Assembly: GCF_034424175.1 (NCBI RefSeq)
Contig: NZ_CP139986.1
Span: forward strand, 3,410,001 to 3,474,000
DNA length: 64,000 bases
Reading direction: 5' to 3'
DNA from: Kluyvera intermedia
Lineage (GTDB): Bacteria > Pseudomonadota > Gammaproteobacteria > Enterobacterales > Enterobacteriaceae
Part shown: positions 32,980-41,735 of the stretch, piece by piece
Numbering within the stretch: the stretch's first letter is position 1
How the letters are laid out: every line of letters begins with the position of its first letter
Notes under the pieces: model-generated
What the model saw: only the letters and a program-made list of their open reading frames with translations
The model's database searches: none
Told to the model about the DNA's origin: nothing
Program-made: the position numbers and the translations under genes

Positions 32980-33359
32980 CAGCAGCCCCCGACAACAGCA
33001 AAGAACCCGACAGAATTACCCGCGCTAATTGGTAGCTCTCCAGTGCATCCACTCGTATCAAGTTGAGACAGGGAGTTACGTAGCCAGGTGATGCTATCGT
33101 CGCCATACTCAAACGAGCGGGAAGCGCCAGACGGCGCACCCTGCGATTTGATGCGGCGCGCACCTGATGACGTAGCCATCAGAGCCGCTGCGTACATCAG
33201 AATTAGCTGCGCGGTGCAATCGTCATATCCGGCACCTTCAAGGCACGGGATAATCTTGTTCACCACGCAGAGGATCGGATTAAGCAAAGCGTCAGGGATG
33301 GCATACCCCAATTCGGAGAGGAAGCCTTTCACATCGTCAGCCGTAACTGGAGTAGCCAT
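32979..33359 (-). CDS. Head-tail adaptor-like protein
   Basis: 126 residues (TADDVKGFLSELGYAIPDALLNPILCVVNKIIPCLEGAGYDDCTAQLILMYAAALMATSSGARRIKSQGAPSGASRSFEYG). The helical start and the SGARRIKSQGAPSGASRSF loop fit the gp6/gp15-type adaptors that bind the portal. Seven cysteines is unusual. No firm family name. Confidence 0.65.
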   Translation of the reverse strand: MATPVTADDVKGFLSELGYAIPDALLNPILCVVNKIIPCLEGAGYDDCTAQLILMYAAALMATSSGARRIKSQGAPSGASRSFEYGDDSITWLRNSLSQLDTSGCTGELPISAGNSVGFFAVVGGC

Positions 33360-33361
33360 AG

Positions 33362-33727
33362 TTATTTCCCTTTCTTCTGCAAATCTGCCAGCACTGCTTC
33401 TGCATCATCGGCGCGTTTCTTTTCTGCTGCCAGCGCGTCGGCGTGAGCCTTGTCTTTCGCTTCGGCTTCGGCGGCCAGCTTTTCGTTCTGCTCCAGCGCG
33501 TCAGCGAGTTGCTTTTGCAGGCCGGTCAGATCTGCTGACGGCGCGGAAGGAGTGGAGACTTCGAAGGAAAGCTTCTCGCCTTTCTTCTTGTCGGTTTCCT
33601 TCGCCTTGCCAGTGCTGATCCAGCGCTCAGCTGTTGCGTCGTCCACATCTACCACCGAACCAACCTCCAGTTTGCGGAGATTGGCACCGGCGTGCAGGTT
33701 ATTTGCCACGATTTCTACCAGTGCCAT
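33362..33727 (-). CDS. Unrecognised head-operon protein with coiled-coil tail
   Basis: 121 residues. Residues 1-45 look like a small folded domain (HAGANLRKLEVGSVVDVDDATAERWISTGKAKE). From about 65 to the end is a charged Ala/Glu/Lys coiled coil (LQKQLADALEQNEKLAAEAEAKDKAHADALAAEKKRADDAEAVLADLQKK). It follows the major capsid gene by 9 bp. Similar proteins occur here in ES18-like phages; the role is unknown. Confidence 0.7.
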   Translation of the reverse strand: MALVEIVANNLHAGANLRKLEVGSVVDVDDATAERWISTGKAKETDKKKGEKLSFEVSTPSAPSADLTGLQKQLADALEQNEKLAAEAEAKDKAHADALAAEKKRADDAEAVLADLQKKGK

Positions 33728-33736
33728 GATTTATCC

Positions 33737-34822
33737 TCAGCTCGATGCGTGAATTACGGAGTATTTGTTGTTGATGTCCTGCTTAACCATCAACCCCATT
33801 GCGCCCCAGGTGCGCCAGATGTAGTCGCTGTTGTACTCAGGGCGCGGAGATGCAACGGTACCGATAGCCTGGCCGACGATCGGAGCGATAACTCCTGCGC
33901 CTAGTGGAACAATGACGATTTCGTTACCAGTCAACTGGCTGTCTTCTTTAATCGCTGCCACGCCGGTCAGTTTCAGGATTTCATCCATGATGGTGCCCGA
34001 CTGGAAGTTGTCAGAGAAGTAGCGCTCCAGATTGGAGATGATTTCACCGGACACATACCAGGTCTGCTCTGCATACTGACTATTCACTCGGCGCATCTGG
34101 TCACGCAAAGCGATCGCGCCTGCACGGATAGCCTGTGATGTCGCAGTGCCAGACGTAAAGTCGATGTTCAGGCCAGAAGCACCGAGGTCGATTTGCGCCA
34201 CACGCTCATCGTCTTTGATGCCTTTCCAGGTCAACCCATCGAATACGGCGAAGTTACCCGCTTTATCACGGAAACCGTTGAAGATGTAGTCAACGTAACG
34301 ACGCTGGACGTCTTCAACCGAACCACGCTGCGCATCAGACTGTGACTGCAAGGCCTGAGGGCTGTTGAAAATCGGGTCACGCCACTCAAACTTAAATCCT
34401 GAGTCGTGGATCGGCACCATCGTGCCATCGAAGGAATAGCTGCGAGCATCGAGCGCCGCACCAACCTGACCAGACATTGAGGTGTGCGCCCAGCCGCGAC
34501 CGCCGGTGCGGGCATAGTCGTAGCGTGACTGTTCAATGCGCACTGAACGAGACAGCGGCATCAGGTCATTCAGCAGCGTGAACTCTGTATTCGGTTCGAA
34601 CTGCTGCAGCACGGTGGTATCGAAAGCGCGGTACAGGCGGCGAATATCATCTACAGCGTTTACCGCGTCCAGATGACCATTCTCGCCAAAGCGCGTACGA
34701 GCCAGAAAGTCAGCAACAGCCTGCGCACTGGCATTACGCTCATTTTGCAGGTTGTTGAACTGCCACTGGTTAACTTCTGCGTTACCGGTCTTTTCGCCGA
34801 TAGACTTGGAGAATACAAACAT
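33737..34822 (-). CDS. Major capsid protein
   Basis: 361 residues (QAVADFLARTRFGENGHLDAVNAVDDIRRLYRAFDTTVLQQFEPNTEFTLLNDLMPLSRSVRIEQSRYDYARTGGRGW). The middle has EDVQRRYVDYIFNGFRDKAGNFAVFDGLTWKG and the end LGAGVIAPIVGQAIGTVASPRPEYNSDYIWRTWGAMGLMVKQDINNKYSV, typical of phage capsid proteins of the ES18-like kind with an HK97-type fold. It is flanked by a decoration-like gene and a protease/scaffold gene, the standard order. Confidence 0.82.
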   Translation of the reverse strand: MFVFSKSIGEKTGNAEVNQWQFNNLQNERNASAQAVADFLARTRFGENGHLDAVNAVDDIRRLYRAFDTTVLQQFEPNTEFTLLNDLMPLSRSVRIEQSRYDYARTGGRGWAHTSMSGQVGAALDARSYSFDGTMVPIHDSGFKFEWRDPIFNSPQALQSQSDAQRGSVEDVQRRYVDYIFNGFRDKAGNFAVFDGLTWKGIKDDERVAQIDLGASGLNIDFTSGTATSQAIRAGAIALRDQMRRVNSQYAEQTWYVSGEIISNLERYFSDNFQSGTIMDEILKLTGVAAIKEDSQLTGNEIVIVPLGAGVIAPIVGQAIGTVASPRPEYNSDYIWRTWGAMGLMVKQDINNKYSVIHASS

Positions 34823-34832
34823 TCAGTGCTCC

Positions 34833-35267
34833 TTACTTGAACACAACACGAATCAGATCGCCCGCCACCGCAGTGACAGCTTTATCTTCTTCGATGTAGG
34901 CGAATACAACGGCATCAGCGACAACGGCGGTGACGCGACCATTTGCGACGGCAACAGGCTGGCCTTTGGTGTAGGTACCGGCAGCGGCCCGAACGTTCAG
35001 GAACATACCTGGCAACGGATGAATGCCAACGACCAACTCATTGGTTGGAATGGCATCATCAACGCTCAGGCAGCGCAGGTAATCTTTGTTTGCCACGTAC
35101 TTAATCGCTGCTTCTGCACCTGCCACAGAAGCCGTGAATTTATCCGTGGCGCTGAAGAATCCCACGGTTCCAGGCAGAGTAGATGCAGCTGCGCCGCCTT
35201 CACGGTTGAGAAGCGGGTTCGGGAATACGCCACCCGCGTGGATGATATGCTTTCCATCTTTAGCCAT
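34833..35267 (-). CDS. Capsid decoration / cement-like protein
   Basis: 144 residues, small and beta-rich (GVFPNPLLNREGGAAASTLPGTVGFFSATDKFTASVAG, LPGMFLNVRAAAGTYTKGQPVAVANGRVTAVVADAVVFAYIEEDKAVTAVAGDLIRVVFK). Between scaffold and capsid genes, this is the place of lambda gpD-like head-stabilising proteins. The C-terminal half has the folded-barrel repetition seen in DUF2190-type proteins. Confidence 0.65.
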   Translation of the reverse strand: MAKDGKHIIHAGGVFPNPLLNREGGAAASTLPGTVGFFSATDKFTASVAGAEAAIKYVANKDYLRCLSVDDAIPTNELVVGIHPLPGMFLNVRAAAGTYTKGQPVAVANGRVTAVVADAVVFAYIEEDKAVTAVAGDLIRVVFK

Positions 35268-35270
35268 TAT

Positions 35271-35723
35271 TTACTCCGGCATTTCGCTGACTGATTCTGA
35301 GGAATTGACCTGGCGGAATGCACCATTCAGGCCGGTGGAGGACTGGCATTGAGCAAACAAACCATCCAGAGCTGCGCCATCGAGCGCGTTAACAGCAAGG
35401 TCGTCCAGGCCAAACTTCGTTTTTACGGCTGCGCGCTTTTCGCCTTTCTCTTTATCTGCATTAACGGTCATGCCAGATTTAACAGCGGCGAGATCATCAG
35501 CGAATGGTTTGAACCATGCAGGTGCTTGCTCATTGTTGGTTGCGGTATCTTTGGCCTTCTTATCAGCCTCTTCTTTATCTTTCTTGGCCTTCTCATCAGC
35601 ATCAGCTTTCGCTTTTGCGTCTTCAGTGACCATCTGGTTATACGCATCCATCAGCTCAGCTTCAGTCTTACCTTCGACTTCTTTGCCTTTCGCTTTCAGC
35701 GCGTTCGTGATGAGTTCTTTCAT
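35271..35723 (-). CDS. Nested scaffold protein from internal start (predicted)
   Basis: Inside the protease-scaffold gene, ATG at 35723 begins MKELITNALKAKGKEVEGK and is preceded by GAGGAAGC ending about 9 bases upstream, a good ribosome site in frame. The product would be 150 residues of scaffold only, the same plan as lambda Nu3 within gene C. Prediction only; no independent evidence of expression. Confidence 0.5.
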   Translation of the reverse strand: MKELITNALKAKGKEVEGKTEAELMDAYNQMVTEDAKAKADADEKAKKDKEEADKKAKDTATNNEQAPAWFKPFADDLAAVKSGMTVNADKEKGEKRAAVKTKFGLDDLAVNALDGAALDGLFAQCQSSTGLNGAFRQVNSSESVSEMPE

Positions 35724-36458
35724 CGGGTTTGCTTCCTCTTTGACGTGCTTAGTGTTGGCGCTGAAAAACGCCATGAAGTGGTTGAGCATCTGCTTTAATG
35801 CAGGGTCTTGCGGATCAGGGATATCGCTATCTGATAGGTTTACAGTTTCAATCTGCTGCTCATCTCCATCAGAGTTAACGAAGATGCCTACGCCTTCATC
35901 CGGAGTACCGGCGCCAGGCTCATCGAGCAGCACCGCAACATGGTCAAACATCATGTTGGTGGCGATCTCGTTGTACTTCTTGCCCTTCGATTCGCCGTTG
36001 GCGGCGATGCCGGAATACAGCAAGCCAGTGGAGATGTGGATGGGGTCAGCGTTGGTACCTGCGAGCATCTCATCCAGGCGGTTAATCAGGCGTTTGCCCT
36101 TCTCACTGGATTCGGCGTACTGGCGGTTGACGTACATGTCTCCCGTCACCTTCCCGTCTTTATGGCTGACGTTCTGCAGCCAGGCACCGACGTGGTATTC
36201 GTTTACCGCCCGGACATCGCGCGCCGAAACATGCTTGCCGTCCACCTTCGGGTGGCCCAGCGGCATCGGGTTACGCTCAAGCGTGTTGTAGGACTTTTCG
36301 ATTTCTGCTGCCGGGTACAACTTCCGGTTCATCACGATATCGTCCACGACAGGCGTGATGCCGCGAACCACGATATGTGGCTTGCTGTCGATGGTTTCAG
36401 TGGTGATGTTTGAAGCGGAGTTGACGACGGTCAGCACGTTAACGCGGTTGCGTTTCAT
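35271..36458 (-). CDS. DUF2213-type prohead protease fused to scaffold
   Basis: 395 residues. The first 200 fit DUF2213-like prohead proteases: PHIVVRGITPVVDDIVMNRKLYPAAEIEKSYNTLERNPMPLGHPKVDGKHVSARD, then ISTGLLYSG and MMFDHVAVLLDEPGAG (histidine and serine candidates). Residues 230-395 are a charged, Lys/Glu/Asp/Ala-rich helical scaffold (ADADEKAKKDKEEADKKAKD). Protease-plus-scaffold in one gene is the lambda C/Nu3 plan; an internal start for the scaffold alone is likely (see the entry at 35271-35723). Confidence 0.78.
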   Translation of the reverse strand: MKRNRVNVLTVVNSASNITTETIDSKPHIVVRGITPVVDDIVMNRKLYPAAEIEKSYNTLERNPMPLGHPKVDGKHVSARDVRAVNEYHVGAWLQNVSHKDGKVTGDMYVNRQYAESSEKGKRLINRLDEMLAGTNADPIHISTGLLYSGIAANGESKGKKYNEIATNMMFDHVAVLLDEPGAGTPDEGVGIFVNSDGDEQQIETVNLSDSDIPDPQDPALKQMLNHFMAFFSANTKHVKEEANPMKELITNALKAKGKEVEGKTEAELMDAYNQMVTEDAKAKADADEKAKKDKEEADKKAKDTATNNEQAPAWFKPFADDLAAVKSGMTVNADKEKGEKRAAVKTKFGLDDLAVNALDGAALDGLFAQCQSSTGLNGAFRQVNSSESVSEMPE

Positions 36459-36521
36459 GCTGGGTCCTCATTAGTGGATTTCAGGCAATAAAAAAGGCCG
36501 CCATGGCGACCCTTCTATTTT

Positions 36522-36905
36522 TTATTTCAAACGAATTCTTGCATCATCAAGATTGATTTTCCTTCTTCCATCGAACAGCTCGACTTCTTTTTTACAGGAA
36601 GGGCACCATAATTCGTCAATATCGCGATCTACAGGGGTTTTACAAGTTTTGCAGTAAAGAGTACCGTCTTTATCCCATAGTTGCTCAAACTTCATTTTAT
36701 AATGGCTTGATGGTTTGCGAAGTTTTGCTATTAGCGCCACCACTGTGATGGCGAGTACAGCGATAGCAAATTCACGCCAGTATACTAAATACGGAGTTAT
36801 ATACCCCCTCGCAAAGCCGTATATAAATTCCTTTCCTGAATCTGTTAGCATGGGTATTGCTATCGACGTGAGAATAAGGAAGATGCCAGTCAATATTTTT
36901 TTCAT
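36522..36905 (-). CDS. Membrane protein with zinc ribbon, inserted in head operon
   Basis: 127 residues. Two hydrophobic spans (MKKILTGIFLILTSIAIPML and REFAIAVLAITVVALIA), then a cytoplasmic-type zinc ribbon with two CxxC pairs (YCKTCKTPVDRDIDELWCPSCKK). The gene is AT-rich, lies between the protease-scaffold and head-morphogenesis genes, and has 40-60-bp gaps on each side where neighbouring genes overlap or abut. A hairpin with an A-run (T-run on the minus strand) lies at about 36491-36509. No known head role fits; it looks like a moron. Confidence 0.7.
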   Translation of the reverse strand: MKKILTGIFLILTSIAIPMLTDSGKEFIYGFARGYITPYLVYWREFAIAVLAITVVALIAKLRKPSSHYKMKFEQLWDKDGTLYCKTCKTPVDRDIDELWCPSCKKEVELFDGRRKINLDDARIRLK

Positions 36906-36950
36906 ATCAGTAAAGTTGTAAGTTGCGGTTTCTCAACTCTGCATTAGACG

Positions 36951-37955
36951 TTAATTTTCTTCAGCCGTCCACGCCTTACGCTCTTTCGCTAATTTATCCG
37001 CCAGCCCCTCATTGAAGATGCTTCCATCGTCGTTGAGCAGTACCGGAATCTGGCTGCAGTAGCAGTTGTACCGGTTGCCATTCTCAGCGTAGAAGTCCTG
37101 AACCTCTTCGGTGGTGTAGACCTTGCCGTGACGACTGGCGTGCCACGCTCTAGTCGATGGCTTCAGTGCTGACAGCCACAGCAAGCCGGTATTCAGCCCA
37201 AGTCTGTCAGCTGCCCAGTCTGTTTCGTTCCACTGTGCTTGTCGCAGCGCGCCGACCTGCTCAGTCTGAGCGATGGTCTTCGCCTTCGACATCGACACAT
37301 CGAGCCGCTTACTGATAACGCTGGCTGTCTCGCGAGGATTGACGCCACGAGCCACCGCATCGGTGATGATATTGGTCAGGTCGCCGCGGGCTGTGTCGCT
37401 GATAACCTTCCAGTCACTGAACGTTGTCAGCCTTGCCGCCGCTATCTGGTTTAGATAACCGGGGCTGTTTAAAAGCTGCTGTAACGTCGTCTGACTGGCG
37501 TAAATCTGCGACTGCTGTGAAAGGTTGTTGAATGCCTCTAAAGTCCCACGTTGTGCCTCAGCGGAGACGTAATCCATCGCCCACAGGTTTTGCTCGCCGC
37601 CATCCAGCAGGTAATCATCCAGAATCGACTGCACCGCCTCGAGCAAATCAGTCAGTTCCTGCGCCGACATGTCGTAGATGAACTTGCCAGCGTTGACCTG
37701 GTAGAGCCGCATATCCTCGCCGTGGTCATGGCAAAGGAAGTGCCAGTTATGGCTGTTAACCTCTCGCTCTCGCCCGGTAAGGCGCTGGTCGAACAATGCT
37801 TTCAGTGCGCGCTTGATGCCGAGATACCGGTCTTCGATATCCCGGAAAATCGCGGTTACCTGCTTAGCTGAGCGCGTCGGGTCAACTTTGCTTCTCGGAA
37901 CTATCGGCAGCCCCACCTTTGCCGTCTGTTCTGGTGTCATCGGCCAGTGGATCAT
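36951..37955 (-). CDS. Phage head morphogenesis protein (SPP1 gp7 / Mu F-like)
   Basis: 334 residues. The C-terminal block GLNTGLLWLSALKPSTRAWHASRHGKVYTTEEVQDFYAENGNRYNCYCSQIPVLL is the gp7/gpF signature (R..H, H..G, N.R..C.C). The helical middle with AKTIAQTEQVGALRQAQW fits too. These minor head proteins bind the portal and enter the prohead, helping DNA ejection. Its start overlaps the portal gene end by 74 bp, an unusually long overlap. Confidence 0.85.
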   Translation of the reverse strand: MIHWPMTPEQTAKVGLPIVPRSKVDPTRSAKQVTAIFRDIEDRYLGIKRALKALFDQRLTGREREVNSHNWHFLCHDHGEDMRLYQVNAGKFIYDMSAQELTDLLEAVQSILDDYLLDGGEQNLWAMDYVSAEAQRGTLEAFNNLSQQSQIYASQTTLQQLLNSPGYLNQIAAARLTTFSDWKVISDTARGDLTNIITDAVARGVNPRETASVISKRLDVSMSKAKTIAQTEQVGALRQAQWNETDWAADRLGLNTGLLWLSALKPSTRAWHASRHGKVYTTEEVQDFYAENGNRYNCYCSQIPVLLNDDGSIFNEGLADKLAKERKAWTAEEN

Positions 37956-39351
37956 CGGTCGTTACCTTCTCTTCTGGTTTCGGCGGTTCTTTCGGCTCAG
38001 GTAGCGGGTCAAGGCCAACAATCTCGCGCAGCTCATTAGCGGTAAATGCAGGCTCGCCACCATAGAAGCCAGATGCTTTCTGCACAATGTCAGCCAGTTT
38101 CGAAGCGTTCTCGATTTTCTCTTTCTCACCGGGCGCAAGCAGGTCGCTCCATGAGATGGTGACTTCACCTTTGGTTGGGGGATCAATGATGCCCAGAGTC
38201 CAGAAACGCTCAAGCAGCGCTGTGATGCGGTCAGTCAGGAAGCCATTACGGCGCGTGTTGCGTCGGATAGCCCAGTCCGTTTTATCCTCGTCGCTAGCCA
38301 GTCGCCCGGTCTGCTGACCGAACAGGATGGTAAACGGGATTTGTACGGAGGCTGCCAATTCGTTCGCAGTAACCTCCCAGGTCGGCCCCGGGTCGCCAGG
38401 AGTAACACTAAGCACGTGCATCTGCCCGGCCTGCATAACGGCTGCCGCATCGGTACCGCGATTCAGCTTGTTGACCTTGTCGCCCATCGCTTCGCCGAGA
38501 TCGGCATATCCAGCCTTCTTAGCCTGGTCTGCCAGCGTAGCCATGTCGGTCTCTTTGCTGAACTCGACTGCAATCTGACGGCTAGCATTCTTGAGGAATC
38601 CTTCAGCGCCACCTCCGGAAACCTTCTCAAGATCGAGCCCTTTGTTGAAGCCGGCTTCAAGTAGTGGAATGCCTGACAAGACGTTGTCGTCTTCAGACCC
38701 TTCGCAGAACAGTATCACCCGACTCGGATGCACCGGTTCGCCACGCATCGGGCCAACGAATGCTTCATCACCGACAGGCTGCTCGTTGAAGTTGAACATC
38801 TTCGGCTGACCAAATGTTTCTGACTGACGGTCATTATCCCAATCAGCTACCGTTAACTGCGGTTCCCATACCGGGATAAGCTTCACCAGTGCGGACTGAC
38901 CGAGCGCCTTCACCAGTTTCATATCTACCGGCTCGTTCCACGGCTTGTTGTCTTTCACCTGCAACAGAAGCGCGGAATATCGCCCGACCATATTGCGGCG
39001 ATCGGCATCCTTCACCTTTGGCCACCACTTCTTCATGAACTTGGTGACATTCTTTTCCCATGGGTTGGTTTTCTTGGCCTCCTGCGCTTCGTCACCATCC
39101 ACAATGATCGGGTAATCCTGCCAGCAACCGTCCAGCAACCGATGCACCACAGCAAAGCCAGCGGCGTTACGTCGGTACATGTTGTAGAAGTCGTTGAAGG
39201 TGATAGTGCGCGGATAGCCAAACTCCTGGTAAAGCGTCGGGCGTTTCGTGTTGCCGCCACCAATGCCAATGGCATTCAGGTAACTCGCTCGCCGCATTTC
39301 AGTGGCGAGGTTGTTCACAGCCAGTTGAAGGCCGTTATCTTGTTCGCTCAC
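37882..39351 (-). CDS. Portal protein, DUF1073 type
   Basis: 489 residues between large terminase and head morphogenesis genes. Portal-like features: FYNMYRRNAAGFAVVHRLLDGCWQDYP, SRVILFCEGSEDDNVLSGIPLLEAGFNKGLDLEK, the long helix region and VTANELAASVQIPFTILFGQQTGRLASDEDKTDWAIRRNTRRNGFL, and an acidic Pro-rich tail. Databases sometimes attach an anti-CBASS (Acb1) label to this family because the names share one model; the structure position here says portal, the dodecamer through which DNA is packed. Confidence 0.83.
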   Translation of the reverse strand: MSEQDNGLQLAVNNLATEMRRASYLNAIGIGGGNTKRPTLYQEFGYPRTITFNDFYNMYRRNAAGFAVVHRLLDGCWQDYPIIVDGDEAQEAKKTNPWEKNVTKFMKKWWPKVKDADRRNMVGRYSALLLQVKDNKPWNEPVDMKLVKALGQSALVKLIPVWEPQLTVADWDNDRQSETFGQPKMFNFNEQPVGDEAFVGPMRGEPVHPSRVILFCEGSEDDNVLSGIPLLEAGFNKGLDLEKVSGGGAEGFLKNASRQIAVEFSKETDMATLADQAKKAGYADLGEAMGDKVNKLNRGTDAAAVMQAGQMHVLSVTPGDPGPTWEVTANELAASVQIPFTILFGQQTGRLASDEDKTDWAIRRNTRRNGFLTDRITALLERFWTLGIIDPPTKGEVTISWSDLLAPGEKEKIENASKLADIVQKASGFYGGEPAFTANELREIVGLDPLPEPKEPPKPEEKVTTDDPLADDTRTDGKGGAADSSEKQS

Positions 39352-39363
39352 TGGCGATGCTCC

Positions 39364-40836
39364 TTAGAAGAATACTGTGCCGACCTGCTTGCGGTTGTTC
39401 TTCGCTACTGCGAAATAACGGAAGCTGTCAGCGCCATGCGATGTGAAGTCATGAAGCGGTTTATCTTTCCAGCAGCCGCGTTTGTCGTCCCACTCCTTTC
39501 GGTAGCCCTCAAGATGAGAGATACCCTCAGAACATTTCTCTTCATCGAATACGCAGGACGGGAGGATTTCACGGGCCGATTCAATACCGGTGTCGATCCC
39601 AGCCTTTGGCACGACCCGGAAATTCATCGAGTACATCTGACCGTCAATCTCGTAGCCCTCTCGAGCCAGTTCTTTACGTGACTTCGCATCAGCAGCAAAC
39701 TCGCGGTTCTCGATGTCGTGCGGGCCCCAGTGTTCGCCGTACTCATAGCCACGGTCTTTTAGCACCTTCATGTAGTGCCTCAGACCCTCACCAGAGTTTT
39801 CGTAGTAGTCGATGATGTGGAACTCATTGCCAACTTCGCGAACAAACCAGATAGCCGTAGAGTCGCCCACGCCGATATCCCAAAACGTGTGAACCGGGAG
39901 GTGTGAGTTATCCGGTATTTGACCGATCCGCTTATTGGTGTAGAGCCAGCGGAACTGCTTGGCGTAATACGCGCCCTCAACAGACTGCTGGAATGCCTCA
40001 GACGGAATGGTCGGGTACTCTCGCTTCATATCATCGCCGAGGGTCTTCTCTTTGGCGTGATACCAGGCTTTCTGGCGTTCGTTGACGACTACACCATGCT
40101 TTGCTTCCATCTCGGCGAAGTAATCAATCAGGCGCTGCGGTAAAGGCTCTACCGGGTCGATTGCATACTGCGGATTCTTCCACCAGGAGAAGAAGAAAAA
40201 CTTCCAGTCCAGTGCGGATAACGTTTTTCCCTGCAATAACGCTTTCTCAGCCGTCTGGCAGTAATCGAAGAAATACCCCGCCCGACCCTCTGCCGTGCTT
40301 TCGATAGTGGCAAAGCATCCGGTTGACACCGCCTCAAATGCACCAGTGACGATTTCACGGGCTTTATGAGGAAACTTGGCGCATATCTTCCCAAACTCGG
40401 ACACGTGCAGGTAACGCAGCGTACCACCACGAAATGAGGTACTGACGTATAACGACCCCCCCTTCTGAAATACCAATTCTCCCGAAGAGTCATTGCTCGC
40501 TGGGTTCGCAGCTTTTATTTCTTTAGGCAGCTTGTCGTAGGCGTACTTCACTTTCTCGCGGAACAGGCGCTTAGCGTCATTCAACGTGTGGGCAATCAGC
40601 GCGCACTTCGCAGACTCGAACAGGGCCGCATCCAACTGGATGATGCACACCTCAGTGGTGAAGCCGAGCTGACGAGCTTTCAGGATGATGTTGCGGGTGT
40701 GGATCCCCTCGAAGTATTCGCGCTGCTCAGGTGTCATCCTGAACCGCGTTGGCTTTCCCTCTTTGTCGGTGATCCAGTAAAGATTGTTCAGCCGCCAGTC
40801 TTTGTCGGCTAGCAGCTTGATGTGCTCAGGTTTCAT
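39364..40836 (-). CDS. Terminase large subunit
   Basis: 490 residues. ATPase part: ARQLGFTTEVC (Walker A variant, about residues 54-64), ALIAHTLNDAKRLFREKV, LRYLHVSEFGKI (Walker B region), and CFATIESTAEG (coupling motif). Nuclease part: THTFWDIGVGDSTAIWF with a metal-binding Asp and HGADSFRYF with a late Asp. It pumps DNA into the prohead and cuts it. Starts at the stop of the small subunit gene (1-base overlap). Confidence 0.92.
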   Translation of the reverse strand: MKPEHIKLLADKDWRLNNLYWITDKEGKPTRFRMTPEQREYFEGIHTRNIILKARQLGFTTEVCIIQLDAALFESAKCALIAHTLNDAKRLFREKVKYAYDKLPKEIKAANPASNDSSGELVFQKGGSLYVSTSFRGGTLRYLHVSEFGKICAKFPHKAREIVTGAFEAVSTGCFATIESTAEGRAGYFFDYCQTAEKALLQGKTLSALDWKFFFFSWWKNPQYAIDPVEPLPQRLIDYFAEMEAKHGVVVNERQKAWYHAKEKTLGDDMKREYPTIPSEAFQQSVEGAYYAKQFRWLYTNKRIGQIPDNSHLPVHTFWDIGVGDSTAIWFVREVGNEFHIIDYYENSGEGLRHYMKVLKDRGYEYGEHWGPHDIENREFAADAKSRKELAREGYEIDGQMYSMNFRVVPKAGIDTGIESAREILPSCVFDEEKCSEGISHLEGYRKEWDDKRGCWKDKPLHDFTSHGADSFRYFAVAKNNRKQVGTVFF

Positions 40837-41351
40837 TAAGCCCCCTGAGACAGTGAATCCATCAGATTAGACAGGTCATCGACCGTCTTATTTCCTTCCT
40901 CGGTGTCGAGGTTATACGCCTTGCGCTCAGCGTTTATCACTTTAATTTGAGCATCAACACCGGCAGTGATCGAACGAGACATTGAGGCGTGATTGTCTTC
41001 TGTGATTTCTGCATCCTCGAGGAAGTCGCGCAGCTTATTGGTGATGCCGCGCCATGCAGCCAGACCTTCACGGTGAGCCATGACTACAGCGGCCGCCTCA
41101 TCGGATGCCTTGTCAATAATCTGCTCATCAGTAACCACTGGTGACTGGTTACCGTCTTTGGTTACCGACTTGGTTACCTTGGCTTTCGTTGCCGCTCTGA
41201 CCTTTTCTGTCAGGTCGCGCTGCCATCCCTCTTTGTTAGCTCTCTTCAGGATGGTGGCGTGGTTAACGCCATGCTTTTCACCGATGGCCCTTACTGACAA
41301 TGAACCAGCCCGGTAAGCCGATTCAATGGCCTCCCAATCTGGTTTGCTCAT
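40836..41351 (-). CDS. Terminase small subunit
   Basis: 171 residues. N-terminal helix-turn-helix for packaging-site recognition (WEAIESAYRAGSLSVRAIGEKHGVNHATILKRANKEGW), a helical centre for ring assembly, and an acidic C-terminus that would contact the large subunit. First gene of the packaging/head series. I could not identify a cos or pac site nearby. Confidence 0.85.
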   Translation of the reverse strand: MSKPDWEAIESAYRAGSLSVRAIGEKHGVNHATILKRANKEGWQRDLTEKVRAATKAKVTKSVTKDGNQSPVVTDEQIIDKASDEAAAVVMAHREGLAAWRGITNKLRDFLEDAEITEDNHASMSRSITAGVDAQIKVINAERKAYNLDTEEGNKTVDDLSNLMDSLSQGA

Positions 41352-41362
41352 TGGTTACTCCG

Positions 41363-41542
41363 TTATCTATTTACAGGCTCTGACTTCACCTTCTGGCTGA
41401 TACCATGCTTAACGATGAAATCACCCACCTTTTGGTAATCAGGCTCGCGCCGCGTCATCATGCAGAATAGTGTTAGCGTCCTGATATAGATGGGAAGCCA
41501 CCACTTGCTTTTGATTTCAACTGACAGTCTGAACGTCGCCAT
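41363..41542 (-). CDS. Small 59-residue protein before terminase
   Basis: The frame MATFRLSVEIKSKWWLPIYIRTLTLFCMMTRREPDYQKVGDFIV... opens inside the end of the 72-residue gene (26-base overlap) and closes 11 bp before the terminase small subunit start. One hydrophobic stretch (WWLPIYIRTLTLFCMM) suggests membrane contact. Coupled arrangement supports a real gene; function unknown. Confidence 0.65.
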   Translation of the reverse strand: MATFRLSVEIKSKWWLPIYIRTLTLFCMMTRREPDYQKVGDFIVKHGISQKVKSEPVNR

Positions 41543-41735
41543 TGCTTTCTTCCTCTGCTGGCACTGGCGTGAACTGCACGCGCTTCACATCGGCCGGGGC
41601 GAAATACAGCCACTCGCCGGTCTCAGTCGCCAGCGGCACAAAGCCATTAACCAGCTCAGGCTGACGTCGTGACATCTTGCCCGTGAAGCTTTCGCCTGTT
41701 TGGGTGGTTAGCGTGATTTGGTAGATGTCAGCCAT
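41517..41735 (-). CDS. Small 72-residue phage protein
   Basis: MADIYQITLTTQTGESFTGKMSRRQPELVNGFVPLATETGEWLYFAPADVKRVQFTPVP: a small beta-barrel-like protein. Overlaps its neighbours on both sides (8 and 26 bases). No family recognised. Confidence 0.7.
   Translation of the reverse strand: MADIYQITLTTQTGESFTGKMSRRQPELVNGFVPLATETGEWLYFAPADVKRVQFTPVPAEEESNGDVQTVS

Noticed and set aside
32822..33163. 113-residue frame across two head-connector genes
   Set aside because: Overlapped by the adaptor gene and by the 57-residue gene, both tightly coupled to neighbours; this frame is Arg/Gly/Ser-rich without relatives in mind.
35470..36291. 273-residue plus-strand frame opposite the protease-scaffold gene
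   Set aside because: Ser/Ala/Leu-rich shadow of a charged gene; wrong strand for the late operon and no family character.
37882..39351. Anti-CBASS Acb1 label for the DUF1073-type gene
   Set aside because: Length, portal-like segments and place between terminase and head morphogenesis genes show a portal; the label comes from shared family naming.
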